Under the pieces are notes generated by a model, which saw only the letters and a program-made list of their open reading frames with translations, was not told the DNA's origin and made no database searches. From Mytilus edulis (lineage: Eukaryota; Mollusca; Bivalvia; Mytilida; Mytilidae), in contig NC_092349.1 in NCBI RefSeq assembly GCF_963676685.1, forward strand, positions 54,635,232 to 54,699,231: a stretch of DNA of 64,000 bases. The letters are read 5' to 3'. A program made the position numbers and the translations under genes. This document shows, piece by piece, positions 1-10,830 of the stretch (positions within the stretch are counted from its first letter, which is position 1; every line of letters begins with the position of its first letter).

Positions 1-3000
1 AACTTTTCTTGAGATCAATTTAATGCACGCTACTCAAATATTTACGGTCACAAATTCGTAAATGCCATTCAGTAGCTAAACTGTTTAACTAAATAATAGT
101 ATTAAAGCGTTGCACTAGACTAAGAAGTCGTGAAACACAAGGTCAATGACTGTCGAATTATATTTATGGGATGCCGGATTCACTTAATGGCCCTATACAC
201 AATTCAAATGCTAACGCAGTTTAGTCCAAGAACTCGTGTGTACAAATAATTGAAAATAACGATCTCGACTCAAAGAGCAAAATCGCTCAACGTCGGACAT
301 CATTGAACGATTAATATCTTTACACAACAAGGAGCGTGATTGACGGAGTGGCGTTTGATTTATATGAAAAAGGTACATACGTCATTCTTCATCTACTTTT
401 ACATTTACATCTAAATCATCATGAAAATAAATTGCGGTCTGTTGTCACCTATAGTCCCTTGTCAGTAAGTGCTAACATTATTTTGATGTCGACTTTCGTT
501 TACCTCTTCAATCCGAACACCCGTGAAAACCGAACAAAACGCAAAGTCCCATGTGTGTTCGGTTTGGACAGGTTTCACTGTATTTGTTTTAGGAAGAACA
601 GGCTCCGATGGAAAGAAATCTATTGGATTATGTAACTATATCAGACAACTGAGCAGTCTGTCACCTTACCAAACGTTTTACATGTTTACAAGAGGTGTTA
701 ATTCTTACAATTTAAACTGTAGAAGGAGATGCAACGTAAGTAACTTAAAAGTAAGCTATGCACTTGTCAGTTCTCCTTCATGGTTATTTGTCATTTGCTA
801 ATAATCAAGAAGTTTTTTTTATGTACCTTTTTATAAGGCACTGATAATGACAAAATGGAGTGGATTAACATCTAAAAAAAATAGTTTAAGTCTTTTACCT
901 ATCATGTGTCTCAGGAAAGTTGACTCTATTGTGTTATATCTGAACTATGTTATCTGTTGTTATTCCTAGCATTGGTGTTGAAAATAAACTCATCAAAGAT
1001 ACCAGGATTATTTTCAAATCAGATTTCATTTTCTGACTTGTTTATCAGTTTTTCAAAACTAGTCTAACAGAAGTATGACAAGCGTGATGTATTCACCCTT
1101 AAAAAGTTTGGGCAACACCAAATGTCTGTGGTTGTTATACGAAGTAAATTAACAAAACTACCGAACTCCAACAAACATTTAAACAGAATGCCAAATGACA
1201 AAAATCAAAGCTTGTTAAAACAAAAATATTGTAGAGATAAGAATACAAAAACATGTCTTAACTTCATTATTTTCCGATCATTTAAGAAAATTCATGTTTT
1301 GAAGTTTACATATAGAATATTAGAGGTAGTAAAAAATTAGCAAAAACCGTATAGCCGTATAGTGGTTAATTCCCTGTTTTGAATGATGCAGGGAAATCGC
1401 GAAAAAATAAGTTCTACGAACATTTATTGGTGCTTTCTAACAGCTTGATAAACGATACAGTTATAACCCCAATTATTTGTATACTTTGTATACACCCGCT
1501 AAATAATCCATACGGTGATTGGGACAGAAATCGAGCTATCTTTGAAGGGTAACTATCTGTCTATCACCTGACAGAGATAATATGTATATTTTTCAGAAAA
1601 TAAATCAAGATTCAAGAGGTTGTAAATATGAGGCTGGTAAAAATGATAAGCTTACCATTTGCCTGGCCAGGAATGCTCTGTGCAAACGAGAAAGAAGACG
1701 GTGTCGTTGGGTTAATAATGAAACATGTTAGCATGGTAAAAATTAATCATTATTTACGTAAATGATTGATCAGTCTATGAAACTTCCTGATGTACTTGTA
1801 AATTAGTATTTTATCATTAAAATATTGTTGTTTTAATTTTTTTAATTGTCAAGTTAATATTGTAATTCCATGTGGTAAAATACATATCACAAAAATCAAA
1901 ATCAAAATCCGGAATTTATCAAACATTTGGAAGAAAATCTGTTATATTCCTTATGACTTCGTCCCGGTTTTCTTTAGAAATATGTTTAGCCTGTAAAGAA
2001 GATCTACAAAAAGTGTAACTCAACTGACAATAGTTCACATTTTAGACACTTAGAAAATGTGTGTCAGGATCTTGATAGCCTTACAGCACACCTTATACCA
2101 CCCCTGTTCTTGTTTGGATTGTTGTTACTCAGTTTTTAATGTGTGTTATGAATACCGTTTTTTTTATTTTTTTCTCTCGCCTTTCATATTTTTGAATAAG
2201 TACGTCGTTATCTACTCGTTTAGATTCTTCTTATGCGTTTGAACCATCAATTATTGAATACATGACATTCGAAAAATATGTAAGCTTACTAAAGTTAATC
2301 GGCTTATATTGTAATATTATACAGTAGTTCTGAATACAGAACTAGATTCCCTGATAAATCTTATCATCAAGCAGTCGATTTATTCAATAAGCTGTGCAGT
2401 TAAACAAATTGACTTTCTGTCTGTTTCCATTTGAACAAACTTAAGTGTTATGTAGACGAAACGTGCATATGGTGTACTAAAATATAATCCTGACAATATT
2501 TTGAACTTAGACATGTATGTCAATTTGCAAAAAATGCCATCTTTGTTTGACCAGCTCCTTATCCTTTGGTATTTGTTTTCTTCTCTCTTTTCTATATAGA
2601 TTTAAATGTAAACATGCTAATTGTAGACAAGAAGTCGCCTTGTTTTAATGTACTCCTCTATGCCATCTAAACCCAGTTAAATAGATATCGGGATCCAACA
2701 TGAGGCTAAGACATTATTGAAGGATCATGATTCAGATGGAGTGTTAGAATTAAAGATTATACTACTGGGAGAGAGAGAGCGCATTACATAGCTAAAGGCG
2801 GACGTTAATGTAATGTCAAGGACACCAGGATATCCTAAAAAAAGTTCAAGGGGTCAAAGGGTGTAATTACTTTTAAAAAATCTTCTTATAAACCGAATAA
2901 AGAACTCAATGTGTGATTGAAGAGGTTAGAATTTGACATTGACACATATTCCAGTGGAAAGTTTCAGCGCGCAGGTATTTCAAAATAATATACATTGCAA

Positions 3001-3237
3001 GTAAAAGGAGTCTGCTGGGAATAGAGTTTCATTTTATTATTCAAATTAGTAAATATATACATGTCTTGCCTTGATATTGGAACATGTCCCACTTTCACGT
3101 TCTTCGTTGCAACATCACATCCTTGACTATCCCCTAAAACATGTATGCAAATGTTTTACTAATCCAATATTTAAAAATATGAGGATGTACTTTGCCTATT
3201 GCTGTAAATGTATTCGATAGCGTAAAGAATTTCTAAG
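1..3237. other. Intergenic stretch, no gene seen
   Basis: I find no open frame with recognisable protein similarity and no convincing exon here. Short open frames are AT-rich and low in complexity. A fragment near 986-1012 (ctcatcaaagataccagg) is the start of an interspersed repeat family seen more fully at 10625, 19571, 59115 and 61235. Regulatory sequence for the TIMP-like exon at 3238 may lie at the right end, but I cannot point to a specific element. Confidence 0.6.
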
Positions 3238-3355
3238 ATGTCTTTTAAAATCCTCCTGCCGATTATTGTTTTAGTCTTCGAAACAAGTGATGTCGACGGG
3301 TGTTGGTGTGTTGGCAATCCCCACCCTCAAGATCAATTCTGCTCAGCAGCTTACG
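3238..3355 (+). CDS. TIMP-like metalloproteinase inhibitor, first coding exon only
   Basis: The exon codes for 39 residues and ends in phase 1 at a GTAAGT donor. Residues 1-21 (MSFKILLPIIVLVFETSDVD plus G) form a signal peptide. The mature protein would begin directly at CWC. The mature start reads C-W-C-V-G-N-P-H-P-Q-D-Q-F-C, which fits the TIMP N-terminal signature C-x-C-x-P-x-H-P-Q-x-x-F-C with one extra residue before HPQ. In the TIMP family the free amino group of Cys1 chelates the catalytic zinc of matrix metalloproteinases, so cleavage immediately before this Cys is the expected design. I could not find the following exons (OB-fold remainder, C-terminal domain). The gene may have a long intron, be a truncated copy, or be an orphan exon. 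The assignment rests on the signature and signal peptide. Confidence 0.65.
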
Positions 3356-3885
3356 GTAAGTTTTACAAAATGAAACCGGACATTTATATAACTTTGCAAG
3401 GCTATTTGATAGTTTGAATTGAAAATGTGCTATTTAAGTTATGCGGATATACAGTATTGCACTTCGTAATGCAATGATATACTACCGATTCAGTTGGTTT
3501 TTTTTACCAAGAAATGAGGAGTTTCAAAATAGAACCATATTTGAAATTACTGTTATTGAAAGAAACGAATATATACATGTACGTACAAATGGGTGCGGTC
3601 CTAACCTGTACAGCAAGTTAACTTGATAACCAGTCATTCAGACCGGTCAGAGTTAACCTGGGACCGGATTTAGGACTGCTCTGACCAGTCCTAGGACCAA
3701 AATCTAGTTAACTTAAAAGCGGAATTGGTCATAGGACTGTTGTTGTGTCTGCCGAAACAGGTTTCCTATTGATATAAAACAGCCAGCGATAAAACCAAAA
3801 AGTTTGACATACGGGACATTTTAGCACCATCTGCTGCAAACTTTATTTGAATTACATGTATCTCTAAGCCGTCTATATCATGTCT
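3356..3885. other. Downstream of TIMP-like exon, no second exon seen
   Basis: This begins as a good intron (gtaagttttac). Around 3618-3740 it carries imperfect palindromic words built on gaccggtc, ctaggac and agttaac, which looks like a small foldback repeat. No phase-1 TIMP exon was recognised here. Confidence 0.4.
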
Positions 3886-3889
3886 AGTT

Positions 3890-4552
3890 TCTTAAAACGT
3901 GAGTTGAGCACCCGGACTTTTACTAGGGGTATGAGTTGTTGTTATCCTGACGACATTGTTTTATCAAGTACGACCTTGGAAGTCCGTTATTGTACACAGC
4001 AAGTTCATGACAGAAACACCAAATTTGTCAAGAACATACAAAAGACTGTTAACCTTATCTTGCTCCGTCTCTGGCATCTGGTCATACCTGCTAACAGGTT
4101 TTGTGTTTTTTAAGAGGTCATGAGTATAACCTGCTGGGTCGACTACCTTTAACTCTTGTAAATCAACCCCAAACGATTTAGCAAACCATAGAGCCTTGTT
4201 TACCCTCTCCTTACGAATACTAATATTTTTAGTTGACTGTTTTCTACTTTTGCACTCTGGTTTTGTCTTACCTTTATTAACTAGAGGGCTTTGTACGTTT
4301 TCAATGTACTTATTTAAGGCTGTATTTGCCTCTTCATACAACCTCAATGTTTTCTGATAGTCATCAGACTTTAATTTGAAAGAGTTTAATTGTTTTTCTG
4401 TTGTCGAAAGTTCGGCATATAACGAGTTCAGCTTGCTATTATAAGTCTACGTTCTTTTGCCATTAATTCATTCTTAGAACACATTTCATCATTATACGCG
4501 TCCCTCCCTCGCGAACCGGTTACACGCCTATCTTTGAGTTGTGTTCTCCGGA
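3890..4552 (-). pseudogene. Broken coiled-coil protein, multicopy invertebrate family
   Basis: On the minus strand an acceptor-like ttttttcag at about 4553 opens a frame reading VRRTQLKDRRV. It continues as a charged helical stretch (ending KNELMAKERRL), then a long coiled-coil-like part (NSLYAELSTTEKQLNSF and on), then a C-terminal block containing FAKSFGVDLQELKVVDPAG, DKFGVS, CHELAVYNNGLPRSYLIK. Continuity needs at least two, probably three, one-base shifts: near 4440, near 3995 and near 3925. The DKFGVS...HEL...LPRSYLIK pattern resembles a large uncharacterised family in mollusc and cnidarian genomes, recalled from memory and without a name. With this many frame breaks it is most likely a dead copy. 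It may be related to the chromodomain exon upstream on the same strand, but I cannot join them. Confidence 0.5.
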
Positions 4553-5034
4553 CAGCTGAAAAAACCTTGGTTCAAAAGTAACGCAGTTTTCTTTAATCGG
4601 ACAGACACTCTTTTTCAAATCATCATTAATTATGTGTATTGGCGAAATATGTGTCTCACTGTAAATGTTGTTTATGTTAAGAATTGTTCCCGTATCTAGA
4701 AGGAGTGTGTATCCATGCTTTTTTTTGTGTGTATCGTTTAGCTTTGAAGAATCCCCGTTTTACGTTTCTGTTGTAGTATCAATTACTCTTGATGATGATG
4801 TAAAGTTAGTGTTTTTATTAATTTGAAAAGCCATTTTCACTGAAAAGGTTTATTTAAATGACAATGTTCACTACTTCCCTCTCTGTTCCGAATTCAATTT
4901 TTACAAACTTTACTTTGGCCTTTGCTTAGATAACATTAGAGAACCATTTCCTGGAACTTCAAACTTCTTTTTGGACCATCGAAGAATTGGTTTTACATAA
5001 ACTTAAACCTTGATTCTTCTACCTTCCCCTTGGT

Positions 5035-5364
5035 TTAAATAAAAAAAAAAACAACATCCCAGCCATGAGGGAATAATACATTATCGAAGTCTGATTTCAT
5101 ATATAAATTATCAGGTTTAGCCTTCAAAATATTTCTGAAAATGTTGTGTTTAAGTTTTATATAGAAATGCGAGCCAGTTCTTACATACAGTCTATCTTGA
5201 AATGCAGTCAAACTACTGTCACTGACGTCTTGTAGTTGAATAGGTGGCAGTGGTTGTGTTGGTTCTCTGAACTCTTGGATCAGACAAGCAGGTAAATGAT
5301 CAGCTGGTTCCCACGTGCACTCATATGAAGAAAATCTAACCCATTTCACTAAGTATTCCTCACA
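5035..5364 (-). CDS. Chromodomain exon (C-terminal half of the domain)
   Basis: A minus-strand exon follows a pyrimidine-rich acceptor (ttttcttttcatag, cut before 5364) and opens in frame as CEEYLVKWVRFSSYECTWEP, then ADHLPACLIQEF. This matches the second half of a chromodomain (YLVKWKGYS...TWEPxxNLxxxxLIxEF), including the aromatic-cage W of YLVKW and the TWEP motif. Chromodomains bind methylated histone tails. The rest ends in FDNVLFPHGWDVVFFF and stops. The GWD block near the end resembles uncharacterised chromodomain proteins common in invertebrates. The first half of the domain (strand beta1, VExIL) must be on an upstream exon, which I did not find. The terminal FFFI probably comes from reading into an A/T tract, so the true end may be a donor slightly upstream. 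It could be part of a retroelement or a degraded gene. Confidence 0.55.
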   Translation of the reverse strand, partial: CEEYLVKWVRFSSYECTWEPADHLPACLIQEFREPTQPLPPIQLQDVSDSSLTAFQDRLYVRTGSHFYIKLKHNIFRNILKAKPDNLYMKSDFDNVLFPHGWDVVFFFI

Positions 5365-5369
5365 CTATG

Positions 5370-6265
5370 AAAAGAAAAAAAGTATCTCCATTTATTATTT
5401 AATGAATAATCTTTGATATTATTAAGTTTTTTATCCTTTAATTTCATAAGATTTGTTAAACAACTTGGGAAATAACACTATGCATAAGTGTCCATGCACC
5501 CATCCCCTTTTTTTGTAATAAAAAGAAAAAGACTTTTTCACACACGCACATACATTCTTTTAAATTTTCATTTAATAAATAAAATCTTCTTACATGTATG
5601 TGTTTTTTAGAAAGTATCAATCGAATTTCAAAATGAATTGGCACAATCCAATTTATTCCCTTTAAGCGCCTTCTTGTACCGGCAACCCTCCAGTAGCGAG
5701 TTGCTTGCCTTTACATTTATAAATCGTTGATTTAATTCAATTAATACTTGTAGTTATGAAGCATTATATTAACAAGTTTTAGCATTGAATAGTCAGCTAG
5801 ATGTATGTTGTCTTTTAAATTGACTTTTTTAGTCAGACTCACTCAAGGTCATAATATCAAAACCTGACAGAAAAACAAACCCTTTTCATCTTGCAGCATG
5901 CAATGATCCGCTCGATATCATAGGTTTTGGGAAGAACTTATCTCCTTTCGACTGTTTCTGTCGCTGTACGGTCAGGGCCACTAAAGTGTCCGTAGGCAAT
6001 CCGTTTGAAATCAATTTTCCTTTTACGTGTGTTTGGCATGTGTTTTTTTTTAGTAAATAAAAGGGAGATAACTCGCACAAAAAGGGCGGATTAAGCATAG
6101 GTCACATGATTTAGCTAATGAATAAAGTACCCGCAATTGTGCCGTATGCGTTAATTGAACTTATCGCATGATTAATCACTCGAAAGAGCCCGAACTACAC
6201 TCGAAAAAAATGGACCAAATCACTCGAAAAACCACGATCCTAGCCGGACACTATCTCTACCGTGT
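5370..6265. other. Intergenic, no gene seen
   Basis: AT-rich sequence with no convincing exon. A frame after ttgcag at 5896 codes for a short Cys-rich peptide (residues like FDCFCRCT) in the phase expected after the TIMP-like exon. It does not resemble TIMP exon 2 and runs into a stop, so I do not annotate it. Confidence 0.45.
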
Positions 6266-7705
6266 CTCTTTTAAATAGAAAAGGGTTTTACTTATGTCAA
6301 AAGATTGAATATTTTCGGCGAATGAATAGAGCAGTCCCTGTCCGAGTGCGGCATTCTCTTACTTAGTAGATATGTCTTTGACAAGCAATACTGTCAGTGT
6401 CTTTAACGATGCCATGCACAAAAATGACAAAAATTAAAAACAGTACTGTCCCTGCTTACAATGTTACTAAAAGAGTGTAGGTTTCAGCTCGAGAGATCCC
6501 AGTGAAGACATTTTTTTCAGTTAAAAAATTTGAGGTGCACAGTCTACAAAATGGAACAAAAGTTGGGAATCGGATGCTCGTCTTGGCGTATACTCATCCC
6601 TCATAATAAGCTCTCCAATCTAACTAAAATTAAAACCTTGCTTTCTAACAGATCTATTCATGTACCGGACCGGCAACTTTATTTATTTAATAAGAAAATC
6701 TACAGTGCCGTTATATGCATGCTGTCTGCTTGGAGTCCCCGCACGAAAAAAAAAACTAAGCGTCTTAGCTTTCTACACACAAAATAAGCTTGGCGCCATG
6801 AAATAGCAAAAACGGTTAAAAGTAGCGTTAAAGACTAACAATGAATACATCAATCATTGTATATATCTTTATAGACGTTTCCCACACATATTATATAGCT
6901 AGTTTTGTTAGACACGAATCTATTTATTTGAAATTGAATTTGACAATAGCTTTTTTCCCGCATCCTATACTGATGAATTCGAATAACACTGTAATATATG
7001 TGCCGCTGGACATGACAAAGCTTAACCTTTAAACATTTTGAATAACAAGGAAAATGGATGAATTTTAAAGCAGGACTGTTTTCAAAAGTTAGACAGCAAT
7101 TATAGCGGGAAGCAATAGGTACTGAGAAGATATTTAACATTTTAAAGGATTGGGCAATAGCTTAGGGTCCTGTCATTAAAGTTTGGTGTATCCATCATAT
7201 TGCATATGTGGCAACCTTTTGCTTTAGTCTTTAAACATTCTAAACTTTTTTAAAGTCATTCAAGTTCAATTACAAACTTACCGTCGACACCTTATAATGT
7301 AGAATATCTATTTTAAATAGAAAAGGGTGTTACCTATGTCAAAAGATTGCAAAATTTCGGAGAATGAATAGAGCAGTCCATGTTCGAATGCGGCATTCTC
7401 TAACTCAGTACATATGTCTTTGACAAGCAATACTGTCAGTGTCTTTAACGATGCCATGCACAAAAAATGACAAAAATTAAAAACAGAGTACTGTCCCTGC
7501 TATTCTGAAGAGTGTAGGTTTCAGCTCGAGAGATCCCAGTGAAGACATTTTTTTCAGTTAAAAGCTATGAGGTACATGTACACTCTACAAAATGAAACAA
7601 AATTTAAAAATCGGATGCTCATCTTGGCGTATACTCAACCCTCATAATAAACTCTCCAATATAATTAAGATTAAAACTATACTTTGCAACAGATCTATTC
7701 ATGTA

Positions 7706-8308
7706 GAGTGGGGTGGTCATTTTCGCCGGGGACACAATTTCGCCGTTTAAGGATTTTCAGGTGTAAAAACTTCACAGGATGGCTGAAATGGAAGAAATGT
7801 ACCCGTAAATTATATTTTTATAACAAATATAATATTTTTTTTAAACTGAGACAAAATTGCGGCTCCTACCGAAAATGACTGAAAAACAGACAACGATTTT
7901 CGGACAATTTCCTGAATAAAAAACACGATTTCAAAGAAGTATTTCTAAGTAAGTATTTGACTGAAGGCCCTAATTTTGAATTCTTTATACCTTTGAAATG
8001 TCTGCTATTCATCTATAATGCAATTGATTTGATAAAAATTGTTAAAAGCTGCGGTTATTTGGTTTTAAATAGATGTGTAAAAACGGCGAATATGTGTCAC
8101 CCATTGACAAAACATCCGGAAATTTCAAACACTCTTTAATCTAACTTTTCAGATGATTTTCTTAAAACAAACCGGTTTTCAAGCTTAAGTATATTTTGCA
8201 TTTGAAGTTATCTTCATATAGAAATATCAGTATACTTCAAAAACATTTAGACCTGAACATAAACTGTAGAAAACATGGAAAGATGTGGCGAAAATGAGCA
8301 CCCCACTC
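7706..8308. mobile_element. TA-flanked non-autonomous DNA transposon (MITE), 603 bp
   Basis: The element sits inside tandem copy B. Its ends are 22-bp terminal inverted repeats starting GAGTGGGGTGGTCATTTT on the left and ending AATGAGCACCCCACTC on the right, with one mismatch. TA flanks both ends (7704-7705 and 8309-8310). The same site is empty in copies A (near 6663) and C (near 9980), which read catgtaccgga straight through, so insertion and TA duplication are directly visible. A TA target points to the Tc1/mariner superfamily by general knowledge. There is no transposase frame inside, so mobilisation would have needed an enzyme supplied elsewhere. The insertion post-dates the tandem duplication or was lost cleanly from the sisters. 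Confidence 0.88.
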
Positions 8309-9160
8309 TACCGGACAGGCAATTTTATTTATTTAATTAGAAAATCTACTGTGCCGTTACATGCATGTTGTCTGCTTGGAGTCCCTGCACGAAAAGAAAG
8401 AAATAAGCGTCTTAGCTTTCTACACACAAAATAAGCTTGGCGCCATGAAATAGCAAAAACGGTTAAAAGTAGCGTTAAAGACTAACAATGAATACATCAA
8501 TCATTGTATATATCTTTATAGACGTTTCCCACACATATTATATAGCTAGTTTTGTTAGACACGAATCTATTTATTTGAAATTGAATTTGACAATAGCTTT
8601 TTTCCCGCATCCTATACTGATGAATTTGGATAACACTGTAATATATGTGCCGCTGGACATGACAAAGCTTAACCTTAGTTTAATCATTTTGATTAACAAG
8701 GACAATGGATGAATTTTAAAGCAGGACTGTTTACAAAAATTAGGCAGCTATTTAGGCTGAAAGCAATAGGTACTTAGAAGATATTTAACATTTGAAAGGA
8801 TAGGACAATAGCTTAGGGTTTTGTCATTAAAAGTTAGTGTGTCCATCATATTGCATGTGTGGCAACCTTTTGTTTTAGTCTTCTTAAAACATACTAAACT
8901 TTTTTTTTTTATCTTTATTATTAAAGTAAAGATAAATAAACAACTAAACTCTTTAAATGTATTCAAGTTACATTACTGACTTACCATCGACACCTTATAA
9001 TGTAGAATATCTATTTTAAATAGAAAAGGGTGTTACCTATGTCAAAAGATTGCAAAATTTCGGAGAATGAATAGAGCAGTCCCTGTTCGAATGCGGCATT
9101 CTCTAATTTAGTAGACATGTCTTTGACAAGCAATACTGTCAGTGTCTTTAACGATGCCCA

Positions 9161-9736
9161 TATGACCAGGTTGTTGGTCATCTCTGTCATATTAATTAGT
9201 TTCTGGGGGAAACTAGCGGTAGTTGAGATAAAGTCCAAGTCGCTGGAAAGTTTACATATTTATTTCACATCCATATATTTCAAATATTAAAACATAACTG
9301 AATAACAACATACAAACAAATATAAAATACAAATTCAAAAGACTGATTGACATACGGAAAATGAACCAATCAAATATCTTTTTATTAAATAATATTAATT
9401 CGCGTTTTGCCGAAAGCGGGGATTACGGATTAAAACATGGTTCGTATAAGTTTGTCAAGAATAGCTTTCGGCATTTATCACTTAGTGTCAAATTATCTAT
9501 ATTCTTTATCACAAAACCTTTTATCTTAAAGACGGATATAAATCTTTGATAATTGATCTAAATGAAAGGATTATAGTTAAGTGTAAAATACAAGTAACTT
9601 TTGAATAGCGTAAAATACAATAAACTAATAAATTATTAAAACGCAATAAGGACTCGGAATAATAATAAAAAGCATAGATTAAAGAAATATACAAAATCCT
9701 AAATGTGAACTTTGAACGAACAATTGTCGGGTCATA
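9161..9736. mobile_element. Second insertion in tandem copy C, 576 bp, short inverted ends
   Basis: In copies A and B the text aacgatgccatgcac is continuous. In copy C it is split after aacgatgccca and resumes with ccatgcac at 9737. The inserted block begins TATGACCAGG and ends TCGGGTCATA, giving imperfect inverted ends of roughly 7-10 bp. CCA is present on both sides and may be a 3-bp target duplication, with one extra C on the left. No coding capacity is evident. The superfamily is not identifiable from these ends. Confidence 0.65.
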
Positions 9737-10234
9737 CCATGCACAAAAATGACAAAAATTAAAAATAGAGTACTGTCCCTGCTAAACTGAACAGTGTAGG
9801 TTTCATCTGGAGAGATCCCAGTGAAGACATTTTTTTTCAGTAAAAAGATATGAGGTACACAGTCGACAAAATGAAACAAAAGTTGAAAATCGGATGCTCG
9901 TCTTGACGTATACTCAACCCTCATAATAAACTCTCCAATCTAATTAAGATTAAAACCTTGCTTTCTTACAGATCTATTCATGTACCGGAGCGGCAACTTT
10001 ATTTATTTAATAAGAAAATCTACAGTGCCGTTACATGCAAGTTGTCTGCTTGGAGTCCCCGCACGAAAAGAAAGGAATAAGCGTCTTAGCTTTTTCTACA
10101 CACAAAATAAGCTTGGCGCCATGAAATAGCAAAAACGGATATAAGTAGCGTTAAAGACCAACAATGATTGAAATTGGGGATCAGAATAAATTTGTTTAAG
10201 AAAAAAAAAAAACCATAACCATTTGTCTCAGATT

Positions 10235-10497
10235 CCCCCCCCCCCCCCCCCCCCCCCCCCCCCTTATATACCTTAATATAACACAGGCACTTGTCTCAGA
10301 ATTTTTTTCCCCTATATATACCTTAATATGGCACGTGTTATAGTAAGGTATATATAGGGAAAAAAATTCCTGAGACATATTAATGTATATAGGGGGGGGG
10401 GGGGGGGGAATTCTGAGACATATTAAGGTATATAGGAAAAAAACATTTCTGAGACATATTAAGGTATAGGGAAAAAAATTCTGAGACAAGTGCCTGT
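10235..10497. repeat. Hairpin-forming repeat with poly-C and poly-G tracts
   Basis: A run of 29 C at 10235-10263 and a run of 17 G at 10392-10408 flank a palindrome. The segment cttgtctcagaat...ccctatatatacctta (from about 10287) is mirrored by taaggtatatataggg...attcctgagaca (to about 10379), centred near 10335. The motif ctgagacatattaaggtata is then repeated twice more. The outermost arms, acaggcacttgtctcaga at 10281 and tctgagacaagtgcctgt at 10479, also pair. Homopolymer length may be unreliable in the assembly. Confidence 0.75.
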
Positions 10498-10624
10498 GGT
10501 TTACATGACAAGAAAGTAAGGCTTCTATAGCTATATTAATAACCTCTATGGATTAAAACATGGCAAAGAAGAAAAGAAAAGAAATGTAAATTGGATTTAA
10601 AAAAAACAAAACCAAACGATTAGG

Positions 10625-10830
10625 TAAATATAAACTCATCAAAGATACCAGAACTGAAATTTTGTGTTTGCGACAGACGAAGGAGTTTTGTCTACACAAG
10701 ACTCATCAGAGACGCTCGAATCATAAAATGTTAAAAAAGCCAAATAAAGTACAAAGTTGAAAAGCATTGAGGAACAAAACTTCCTAAAAGTTTTGCCAGA
10801 TACAGCTTTTAAAGGTAATCTATAAAATGA
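10625..10830 (+). repeat. Interspersed SINE-like repeat, family A
   Basis: Diagnostic words are ctcatcaaagatacca, acaagactcatcagaga, cgctcgaatcataaaatg, aaataaagtacaaagttgaa and agcattgagga. The same order of words recurs at 19571-19760, 59115-59275 and 61235-61380, with a fragment at 986. The pattern (acgcgcgtttcgtctacataagactcatcag in parts) is one I associate with mussel genomes. Copies are diverged and non-coding. The label SINE-like is by size and copy behaviour only. I did not verify an RNA polymerase III promoter. Confidence 0.7.

Larger units (their letters stand above)
6270..10166. repeat. Three tandem copies of a ~1.05-kb segment
   Basis: The word tttaaatagaaaagggt starts copies at about 6270, 7312 and 9012. 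Copy A (6270-7311) is about 1.04 kb. Copy B (7312-9011) is about 1.1 kb after removing a 603-bp insertion. Copy C (9012-10166) carries a different 576-bp insertion and is cut off after caacaatga. Shared landmarks in order are gagcagtcc, aatactgtcagtgtcttt, gatcccagtgaagacat, cttggcgccatgaaatagc and caccttataatgtagaata. Small indels differ between copies. Open frames repeated in copies A and B (at 6841 and 8488) have no recognisable protein similarity, so I treat the unit as non-coding. Confidence 0.85.

Noticed and set aside
5897..6050. Cys-containing frame in a phase compatible with the TIMP-like exon
   Set aside because: The cysteine pattern and sequence do not match TIMP exon 2, and it ends in a stop within a low-complexity tract.
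6841..7032. Open frame repeated at 8488-8712, at first sight a conserved small gene
   Set aside because: Its conservation is explained by the tandem duplication. Composition is AT-rich and no start or splice context or protein similarity supports it.
10196..10489. Frame coding for poly-Gly and poly-Pro
   Set aside because: Caused by the C29 and G17 homopolymers.
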